From NCBI GenBank assembly GCA_003573635.1, contig QUTJ01031831.1:1-25610 (forward strand): DNA of 25,610 nucleotides, in the 5' to 3' direction. This DNA comes from Goniomonas avonlea (Eukaryota; Cryptophyceae; Goniomonadida; Goniomonadaceae). Within the stretch, counting starts at the first letter, position 1; each line of letters opens with the position of its first letter. The translations under genes were made by a program, and so were the position numbers. Positions 12,430-19,924 of this stretch are shown here, one piece after another. Under the pieces are notes generated by a model. The model had not been told where the DNA came from, did no database searches, and saw nothing but the letters and a program-made list of their open reading frames with translations.

Positions 12430-14601
12430 ATGCTGAGACCGACGGCAGTGCAGAGACCCAATTGCGTTGTAACCCTCCTGGCGATGAGTGTGTTGGCTGG
12501 AAGGTGTGCGCACAACGTTTTTCTCATGTAATCACTCTCTTTTTCAGTTTCTGCTCTTGCGCACAACAGAACGAGGAATTGTCTGAAGTTATGAAAGTGT
12601 TTTTGGACCCCTCGCGCTCAGAGGCCTACGCCCCGCGCTACCAGTACAGAAAGCACATGATTGTGCCGCTATTTACGCCGCCCGACCGCGAGGAGTATGC
12701 TCGAATGTATACTCGCGCTGCGTCTCATTACAACCACGCGTTGTCCTTGTGGAACGAAGGAAATGCAGAGGGCGCGATTGGTGAATTTTTGAAGGCAGCT
12801 GAAGCGAACTGGTTTCTAGCTGATGCTTGGAACAACTTAGGGAGTGTTGCTCAAACGCTGGGTGCGATTGATGCAGCAATTGTGTACACAGAGCGCTCTG
12901 TTGCTCTGGAGCCAGAGCGAGCCTTGTTCTGCAGCAATCTGGCAAACCTGTTTTTATCTCAAAAGGTGCAGGCTAGCAGTGCTCCAGGTGATCCCGATGC
13001 GCATGCGAAGGCAAATCGCGCCGGGAAACGGGCAGTGGCTTTGTATAAGTTTTTGCTGAAGGAGGACCCCAAAGACACCACAACGGCGTACAAGCTCGGC
13101 CTGATCCTTCACGAGCTTGGACGCACCCCCGAGGCCATCAAGGTCCTCAGCAAAGTAATCGATGCCATGGGTGACGAAGTACGTGTTTAGTTTCCACACA
13201 CTATTGACTGAGCTGATTCTGACAGGTGGACGAGCGTGTCATCCAGCTCGCGGCCGCGATGCAGGTATCTCTGCAGCAGTATCGACAGGCGGAGGATCTG
13301 CTCCAACGCGGACTCGTGTTACGGCCAGACAGCAACGCTCTTCATGCGGAGCTTGGGGACCTCTACCGAGTGCACCTGGCAAATCTTGGACGAGGTCGGT
13401 TTCAAGGGTTTCTCCTCAATTACATCGTTGATCCGACCCACACAGCTATCGTGCATCTGTCTCGTGCGGCAGCTCTCGCACCCGGAGACGCTCGCTCCTT
13501 GTATAATCTTGCGGCTTGCCATTCGATGACTGGCAACTTGGAAGTCGCTATAAGCAAGCACGAAGCCGCGCTCCAGGCTGACCCCACCACGCTGGCCTCT
13601 TTCATCGAGCTGGTTCGTTTTTTGGTGTGTGGTGTGGTCGAAGGGAAGAGTTGATCCTGCTATCGCCCAACACAGTGCAGATATCGCAGGATACCTACCC
13701 GCAACGGTTTCCTCACTCGCATGTCACAGCCAGAACGTCAGATCCCACAATCGTCGTGTTGTCCACCCAACATGGAGCCCGTGCGTGCGTAGATGCGGTG
13801 GTGTGCTGTGGTGCGGTGCGCTGTGCTGTGCTGTCCTGAAGTGCGGTTTGGTGTTTTGTGCTGTGCATGTGGTGTGGTGGTATTTTGTGCTATGGTGTGG
13901 TGTGTGGTGGTGCGGGGTGTGGTGGGGCGTGGCGTGGCGTGACATGACGGTGTGTGGCGTGGAGTGGCGTGGCGTGGCGTGGCGTGGCGTGGCGTCCTGA
14001 ACGTTGGCACCAAGGTCTCTGGAGCGAGGCGGCCGCTCTGGTCATTACGCGCTCCCACACACTAGCAAGCAGCCAGACAAACTCGCACGTGATCAGGTGC
14101 AGCTGCGGCACACTGTGTGCGACTGGAGGAAGAGAGACGAGGACCTTGCTCGCCTGGACGAACTGCTTGCTGCTGGGAAGGTGTGTTGCCTAAGTTCTCG
14201 CTCTCAGCCCCCCCCCTCCTTCTCCCCCTTTCCTCCTCTCCCTCTGCCTCCCGCTCTTGCTTTCCCTCTCGCGCTCCCTCACTCTTGTTCTCTCAATGCA
14301 CATTCATTTGACCACGTGCTGAAACCAGCCGATGCGCTCATTAACTTACCAGCCTGTTGCGTCAGCAAGTAGGCACTATCGTTCGGGCGATAGCGTTCGG
14401 TGTTCGTGCCAAGTTCGCGGGGATATGCTATGTGCCGATGCCAACCATCGGTAGTGTTGCTCTCCATCGGCAGTGTTGCTCTGACCATGTCGCAGGTTGC
14501 CCTGGCACCCTGGCACGCGATTGGATATCCTTTCAACGCCTCAAGTCTACTGACCCTCTCTAAGATCGAGGCACGCAAGGACGCCAACAAGGTTGGTCCT
14601 G

Positions 14602-14680
<79 letters not shown>

Positions 14681-16681
14681 CCCCCGCCCCCCCCCTCACT
14701 CCCTTCTTCATCGCCTCTTCCCGTCGTACCTATGTTCCGGATCGAGAACATTACCTCTCTGTTCTTTATCTTTAATTTACGGTATCACGGAAGCTGCAGG
14801 TGGTCTTAACGTCTTTTTTTTCCCCTTTTAAGGAAGTACCGCTTACCCGGTTCCTAAGTATTGACACTCTTGACCCCTACAGACACTCGTCTGTCGCGCG
14901 CGAGGAAACGAAAAACGGCCTGACGTGACACCACATCACAGGCGTTTTTCAGTCAGGGTGGAATTCTAGAGGCACCTAGTTATTCCAAAACGACCCCTGA
15001 CCTCTATTCTCTTTTCTCTGTCCTAAGAGAATCCGCCCACCTCCCTTGCCCGAATTTGGGATCATTTCCCATTTTCCAACCCTGCCCGCCGATCACTGAC
15101 GACGCGTTATTTGTGAGCACGAGCTTCGCAACAACCACTTTTAGCGTCTCACAAAGTCGCACAAGTGCGTCAGCAAGGTTGGTCCTGCCCTCTCACGCAC
15201 ATGTCAACAAGGTAGGTGGAAAGGCATCCACACTCACGGACAAGTTGGTCCTGTGCCCTGTCTCGTGACACACACAAACAAAACAAAACCAGTACACCAC
15301 CCACCCACACACACACAGACACACACACAGAGAGAGAGACCACCACCGCTCCACTCGCACCACTCGCACCACACACCGACAAACGCACGCAGGTCGCAAT
15401 GCACCTGGCCAACGGACCTTTTTTCTCTCCAGCACAGCTAGCTCGCGTGCCTGACGCCGCAGGGCAACTGCGTGTGGGCCTGGTTAGCGGCGATATCGGA
15501 TCGTCCAATGTCGGACGCGATCTGGTGGGGTGGTTTATCCATCACAATGTTGCTCGGTCCGGGATCAAGCTCCTGGTTTACAGCAACAGGTGCGCGCTGT
15601 GACCACTCCACTCCTGTTGTCCAGTGCGCTCTAGGACCACTCCACCTCTTTTACGGCAACAGGTGCGCTGTGACCACTCCACTCCTGTTGTACACGCGCT
15701 CCAGGCACTCCACCTTGTTTACAGCAACAGGCGTGCTGTGACCACTCCACTCGTCTTGTACAGGACCTCTCCACCTGTTTTACAGCAACAGGTGCGCGCT
15801 GTGACCACTCCACTCCAGCTGTACAGCAACAGATAACGATTTTTATTTCATCCAACCCGTCGAATGCGAAGGGCAGAGACTCGGTCCCAGTTGGAATCAC
15901 AATAACGAGATTATGGCGGTGACCCGTGACCAGATTGGAGAAGCCTACGAAATGGACCACGCTGGTTCAACAATCGGTGCACGCCTTTCGCTTGATTGCC
16001 GGGGTGTCTGCTCTGGATGCTGCTATGCAGGTCTGTGGTTGTCGCGGTTTGTCCAGGTTCAAGCCGTGCACTTGCTTTTTTGTGTCTCTCTCATTCGCAC
16101 ACACGAAGAGAGAGGTGCAAGGCAAGTTGGTGCGCATGGGCACATACACGGTTTGTGTGAGTGTCTCTCGAGGTTCAAACCGATCAAGTGAACGTGCTCA
16201 CCTTACGTTTGTGTGTGCGCGCGCGTGTGTGTCACACTCGCCACATCCCACACGCAGGCTGGGCACACTGACTGGTGCACTGGGCACACTGCACTGGGCA
16301 ATTTTGGGCCCACTGCACTGGGCGCATTGGGCCCACTGCACTGGGCGCACTGGGCAGTGTGGTGTGGTGTGGGCAGTGGGCACTGGCAGTGCAGTGTGCC
16401 CAGTGCCCCCAGTGCACCAGTGCAGTGTGCCCAGTGCCCCCAGTGCACCAGTGCAGTGTGCCCAGTGTGTCACACTGGCCCTCACCTTACGTTTGTGCAC
16501 ACACACGCAAGGTGAGCACGTTCACTTGATCGGCTTGGACCTGCGTGTGTGATGTGTGGGCGAGTGGGGGCACACGCACGGAGAGAGACAAACGTAAGGT
16601 GAGCCTGTTCGCTTGATCGGCTTGGACCTGCGAGTGTGATGTGTGGACGAGACTGACACCCACTGTGTGACACGCACATGT

Positions 16682-16730
<49 letters not shown>

Positions 16731-19293
16731 CACACCTGTGTGTCAATCAGACGCACAGGTCCAAGCCGATCAAGTGAACGTGCTCACCTTACGTGTGTGT
16801 GTGTGTGCCCACACATCACGCACGCAGGTCCAAGCCGATCAAGTGAACATGCTCGTCAACCTCAACGGCTACACCAAGTACAGCCGCAACGATGTGTTCG
16901 CCTTGGAACCCGCGCCGGTTGCCATCTCTTACAAGGTACTGTGAGCGCGAATCCAGCCTGTGTGTGAGAGCCCCTGGCCCTTCGATTGCGGTCTTTGCAG
17001 GGACGAATTTCTCTTTTCCTTGGGCGAGGGAGTGACATAGAGAGGGAGGAGAGAGGGCGTTGATTGTGTACTGTGCGTGGAGACACTTTCTCCCGTCTGG
17101 TCCTCCGGCGAAGGAGCAGGGAGGGGCCGGGCGTTGATTGTGGACTGTGTCTGTGCGGAGACGATTTCTTCTCTCTGGTCCCCTCCTGCGACGAAGGAGC
17201 GACATGGAGGGAGGGAGGGGCACGGGCGTTGATTGTGTACTGTGTCTGTGCCTAGCAGCGGTTGGAGTGAGAGGGAGCCAGGGACTGCGCTTGCACTGAT
17301 ATTTGTCGCGCGCAGGGCTTCGCAGGGTCTCTCGGGGCCGACTATATCCCATATATGGTCGGGGACAGGACCTTGTCGCCCCCAGAACACGCGGAGTTTT
17401 TTATTGAGCGACTAGCGCTCTTGCCCAAGTCATTCTTCCTGACCAGGTGTGCCACGGCACACTTACACACCTGCTCACACTGAGCAGACACAGACACAGA
17501 CACAGACACACACACACACACCTCCTCGCATCTACTCACACACACCTCACCTACTCACACATCGCACCTACTCACACCTCTCACTTACACACTCACTTAC
17601 GCTCACACCTGCTACATGTTCACACGCGTTCCCACTCTTCCACACTCACTTACGACTCACTCGCAACACTCACTACTCACACACCTGTTCACACTGACCC
17701 ACATACCGTGTTTTCCCCTGGACCAGGGATCCGATTCTTTAGCGACTTTTTTTTACTGTCACACCTATGTGTGTATGTATGTCTTTTTTACCTGTCACAC
17801 CTATGTTCCTCACAATGCGATCGTTGTGCAGTTATCCTGACACGTTTGGCCACGTGCTTGACCCACGTCGACTTAAGAAGTTGCGGCGAAGTACCTACGG
17901 TCTCCCAGCACAAGGAGTGGTGCGTCTCGAATTCTTGGTTGGCAGCCGCTGATTTCCCGCTCTCCCCACCCCGGCTCGCTCTCTCTTTCTCTCTCCTCCC
18001 TCCCCGATTGCCCCCCCCCCCCTTCCACCACCCTCTTTCCGCCAGACCCGTCCTAGGACCTTGCCCAGCGATACTTTCCAGTCATGTTTTGTTCATGCTT
18101 TACCCCAATGACCCTGCTAGATGCACCGTCACTTCTGAGATTTGCTTGAGTGGTGCATTGATGAAAAGACCGCGCTTGACGAGTGTTCCGCCAGGTGTTG
18201 GCCAACTTCAATCATCTTGTGAAAGTTGCTCCTCCTGAGTTTCAATTATGGATGCGGCTCTTACACGCTGTGAACAACTCCGTACTCTGGCTGATGAATC
18301 TCCCTGCTGAAGCGGCGCCTCATCTAAAGCGAGAAGCCTCTGCAGCAGGGATAGATCCGAGCAGATTGGTTTTTTCGGACCTGCTCCCATTAGAGGATCA
18401 TTTGCTCGTCAAATCGCTTGCGGATCTCTTTGTAGACACGCCAGTATTCAACGCACACGGCACTGCGACGGATATTCTTTGGGCTGGGGTACCGTTGCTG
18501 ACAACTGCTGGGCAACAGGTACTAATTGTGTTCGCGAGTAGCCCCGATATATACTCGATGTGATCTCGCCCTCACTCTCGACCAAGCTCTCTCTGTTATA
18601 CTTGTTTTCGGAGTATATCACAACGAACCATTATATGTATCATGGCTGTGAGCCCAGGTTTAATTCACGTTGACAGGCCCAATCTCGGGTGGCTGCGTCG
18701 CACCTGCGAAATCTAGGCTTAGACCAAGATCTTGTTGCCTGGGACCTCAAGGTGACCAACACACTATCCTGCGTACAAACGTATTATCATACTCTTGAAC
18801 TACCATTGCATTTTCATGACGATTTTGGCATTCTTTGTCAGTTGTGGCTCTAATTGCGATTTGTGGTTTCTCACTAGAATTTCGCAGGACTACGAGATCC
18901 GGGCTCTCAGACTCCTCAGTGACAGGAAAGGGCTCAAGCACCTTTCTGTTTTGAGAAAACGTCTCCAGGTATGTGAATTTTGCCGATGTGCCTCCTTCAC
19001 GTCGCTTTACGATCCGTGTTATCGTGATATTGGCTGTTTGTCCGTCTGTGTCTGAATTGATCTTGGCTGGACATTCTCCACAGGAGGCAAGATTATCGAT
19101 GCCGCTGTTCGACACGCAGTTGTGGACTACTGAATTTGTGCGTGCTCTACGATTGGTATGGGAGGACTTTGTCATTGAAGGGCCACGCCGAAACTTTCTG
19201 GTTTCGGATCGCCCGGTGCGAACTCACGGAGTCAGGGCATATCTGAAGCCTCACGAACTGAGCACTTTTTTGGCGGAGTCTGAGGACGATTGA
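12430..19293 (+). CDS. GT41-family (OGT/SPY-like) glycosyltransferase with signal peptide
   Basis: Exons: 12430-12503, 12548-13178, 13226-13394, 13446-13612, 14097-14180, 14496-14591, 15393-15589, 15934-16030, 16828-16935, 17316-17446, 17832-17919, 18195-18518, 18677-18751, 18888-18968, 19084-19293; 843 residues. The N-terminus is a signal peptide (CVVTLLAMSVLAGSFCSCAQ, splitting across intron 1). TPR repeats run from about 85 to 345. The linker VCDW and the lobes follow: GQLRVGLVSGDIG (about 440), VNLNGYTKYSRNDVFAL, NFNHLVK (618-624, with the family's UDP-binding Lys), DTPVFNAHGTATDILWAG and SRVAASHL. Family members transfer sugars to Ser/Thr of proteins. The family's SSDFGNHPTSH is here SGDIGSSNVGRDL, so a usual histidine is missing. 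GT41 enzymes normally act in cytosol and nucleus, so the signal peptide is odd. Joints were set by alignment to remembered human OGT. Introns 4-11 are 275-801 bp. Confidence 0.92.
13793..13996 (+). repeat. GTG/GGCGT minisatellite in GT41 intron 4
   Basis: Low-complexity tract dominated by GTGGTGTG, GTGCGGTGCG and, at 13955-13994, a perfect-looking run of GGCGT pentamers. It fills the middle of a 484-bp intron. The strand bias (G/T on the coding strand) makes it a candidate for G-rich RNA structure. Confidence 0.9.
14602..14680 (+). repeat. (CT)n microsatellite in GT41 intron 6
   Basis: About 79 bp of CT dinucleotides with a few T interruptions, followed by a C run. It begins 10 bp after the exon 6 donor, so the 5' splice site directly abuts a polypyrimidine tract. 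Confidence 0.95.
15171..15262 (+). repeat. Three copies of the exon-6 donor junction in GT41 intron 6
   Basis: The true exon 6 / intron 6 junction at 14584-14608 reads CCAACAAG then GTTGGTCCTGCTCTCTC. Near the other end of the 801-bp intron are CAGCAAGGTTGGTCCTGCCC (15171-15190), GTCAACAAGGTAGGTGG (15203-15219) and GACAAGTTGGTCCTGTGCCC (15239-15258). Two keep an intact AAG-GT donor. They are too similar to the junction to be chance and are best seen as duplicated junction fragments. Confidence 0.78.
15578..15831 (+). repeat. Tandem array of the exon-7 donor junction in GT41 intron 7
   Basis: The true junction TTTACAGCAACAG then GTGCGCGCTGTGACCACTCC (15578-15610) is followed by three further full copies with cores at about 15650, 15718 and 15780 and a partial fifth (GTACAGCAACAG, 15820-15831). 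Spacing is about 60-72 bp. Copy 2 has one change in the exon part; copy 3 has lost the GT; copy 4 is identical to the original across the core. The unit carries the last exon codons plus the 5' splice site, so it is an array of potential donors. Confidence 0.92.
16051..16075 (+). repeat. Weak copy of exon-9 start in GT41 intron 8
   Basis: GTCCAGGTTCAAGCCGTGCA resembles the true exon 9 start (GCAGGTCCAAGCCGATCAAG) at 16824-16843 but is short and decayed. It lies 20 bp inside the intron. It is the least certain of the copies in this intron. Confidence 0.4.
16169..16215 (+). repeat. Copy of exon-9 start in GT41 intron 8
   Basis: GAGGTTCAAACCGATCAAGT continues with GAACGTGCTCACCTTACGTT. It matches the first 25 or so bases of exon 9 and then an added CACCTTACGT tail that all the copies share but the real exon lacks. 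The AG acceptor survives. Confidence 0.85.
16262..16465. repeat. Inverted-repeat satellite built of CACTGGGC / GCCCAGTG
   Basis: The left half repeats ACTGCACTGGGC with small spacers; the right half is made of about 31-bp units of its reverse complement (GTGCAGTGTGCCCAGTGCCC then CCAGTGCACCA), repeated almost exactly. The two halves could pair into a long hairpin centred near 16365. It lies between two copies of the exon-9-start element. Confidence 0.88.
16501..16556 (-). repeat. Inverted copy of exon-9 start in GT41 intron 8
   Basis: The reverse complement reads CACACGCAGGTCCAAGCCGA then TCAAGTGAACGTGCTCACCT, matching the acceptor and first codons of exon 9 plus the shared CACCT tail. It pairs with the CTCACCTTACG at 16481-16491 to make a short palindrome. 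Being on the opposite strand it cannot act as a splice site for this gene. Confidence 0.88.
16591..16646 (-). repeat. Second inverted copy of exon-9 start in GT41 intron 8
   Basis: The reverse complement reads CACACTCGCAGGTCCAAGCC then GATCAAGCGAACAGGCTCAC, with a few changes relative to the copy at 16501-16556, from which or with which it was duplicated. It includes the same CACCTTACGTTTG tail. Confidence 0.85.
16683..16729 (+). repeat. (GT)n microsatellite in GT41 intron 8
   Basis: An uninterrupted run of about 23 GT dinucleotides. It lies between an inverted and a direct copy of the exon-9-start element. GT tracts of this length can form Z-DNA and are mutable. Confidence 0.95.
16751..16800 (+). 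repeat. Near-perfect copy of exon-9 acceptor and start
   Basis: ACGCACAGGTCCAAGCCGAT then CAAGTGAACGTGCTCACC. It differs from the real exon start (16821-16855) by one base in the first 30 and then diverges into the shared CACCTTACGTGTG tail. It is only about 70 bp upstream of the true acceptor and keeps CACAG, so it is the strongest decoy acceptor of the set. Confidence 0.92.
17055..17260 (+). repeat. Three-copy repeat in GT41 intron 9
   Basis: Units starting GGGCGTTGATTGTG at 17055, 17129 and 17224 continue with ACTGTG, GGAGAC, a TTTCT tract, TCTGGTCC and a GCGAAGGAG block (periods 74 and 95 bp). A related stretch, TTGATTGTGTGCTGTGGCAG then TTCTTTTCAGTCTGGT, occurs in the last MED15-like intron at 25219-25252, so the unit may be dispersed. 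Confidence 0.8.
17470..17815 (+). repeat. CA-rich and duplicated pyrimidine tract in GT41 intron 10
   Basis: From 17470 to about 17700 the sequence is an imperfect CACACTCACCTA minis­atellite. At 17750-17775 and 17785-17811 a T-run followed by AC(C)TGTCACACCTATGT is repeated, duplicating the polypyrimidine region just before the exon 11 acceptor at 17831. Confidence 0.75.
18384..18542 (+). repeat. Source copy of the 159-bp inverted repeat
   Basis: The last 135 bp of GT41 exon 12 and first 24 bp of intron 12, identical in reverse complement to 10557-10715. This copy is in its natural gene context with flanking exons, so it is the parent. The encoded part includes the catalytic-domain block with the DTPVFNAHGT motif. 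Confidence 0.93.
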
Positions 19294-19356
19294 CCAAAAA
19301 AATTGGGATCAGTAACACGACGACAAAGCACTTAAAAGTACATTTATTTTAACCAT

Positions 19357-19673
19357 TTATCTGTAGCCGTAAGCCTGGGGAGCACGGCGCATGCCGATGC
19401 TGAAACACCGTTAGAATCCTCAAGGTATAATGAAGATCGACTCACTTGAGGTCCGGGGGGTTCCAGAGGTCGCCCTCAGCACCAGGGCCCTGGAAGCTAG
19501 AGTTCGACTGCGCGCCCGCCTCGTTTTGCCACCAGGCCGGGACGAGCTGGTCGTCACCCTACAAAAAAACCGAGTGAGCCCATTTGTTCCTAACATCTGC
19601 AATATGTTGGCCAACTCACTCCGGTGAGGACGCTGAAGCGCGCCGCAGAGAGCTGGGAGAACGTCTGGAACAT
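19357..19673 (-). CDS. Small conserved-looking protein, possibly mitochondrial
   Basis: Three exons on the minus strand (19673-19620, 19558-19446, 19399-19357) with introns of 61 and 46 bp give 69 residues. The first 18 residues (MFQTFSQLSAARFSVLTG) have no acidic residue, one Arg and alternating hydrophobics, like a mitochondrial presequence. The rest is tryptophan- and asparagine-rich (PAWWQNEAG, GDLWNPPDLN) and ends RRAPQAYGYR. All three exons are in agreeing phases with GTGAGT donors and pyrimidine-rich acceptors. An AATAAA lies just past the stop on this strand. The function is unknown. Its stop is 63 bp from the GT41 stop, tail to tail. Confidence 0.6.
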
Positions 19674-19924
19674 TGTGCTCAGCCGGTTCGGTCGAGTGTA
19701 TTTTTGGCAGGGCTATCCGAAAGGAGGTTGGGGGAAATTGCTAGCGTGGACCCTAGCAGTCACCGAATATCCGGCGTTTTTTTGTAGACTTGGGCTCGTT
19801 TGGAGCCAATATCTTCATGTTTCAATATTCTTGCCGAAATTAATGACAAATCAAGCGCGCCTTGTCCAGCAGGTGTCAAACATTTCAAAAAAGTCGTTCG
19901 TTCACAAAAGGAAGACCCCACACA
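19674..19924. promoter_or_regulatory. Divergent intergenic region, 251 bp
   Basis: Lies between the start codons of the small minus-strand gene and the plus-strand PDZ gene, so it should hold both promoters. The PDZ-gene frame stays open upstream of its ATG from about 19862 without another ATG. No clear core element was seen. Confidence 0.4.

Noticed and set aside
12961-13010. Extra 45-bp intron within GT41 exon 2
   Set aside because: A GTGCAG...GAAG span is possible and in frame, but the acceptor lacks a pyrimidine tract, so the exon is left whole.
15590-15831. CRISPR-like regular repeats
   Set aside because: The units are contiguous tandem copies of the neighbouring exon and donor, with no distinct spacers, in a eukaryotic intron.
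16482-16756. Minus-strand frames encoding His-Thr repeats
   Set aside because: They are produced by the GT/CA microsatellite and duplicated elements in GT41 intron 8.
16031-16827. Copies of exon-9 start as real alternative exons
   Set aside because: They are short, some are inverted, and including them would break the family alignment; no transcript evidence is available here.
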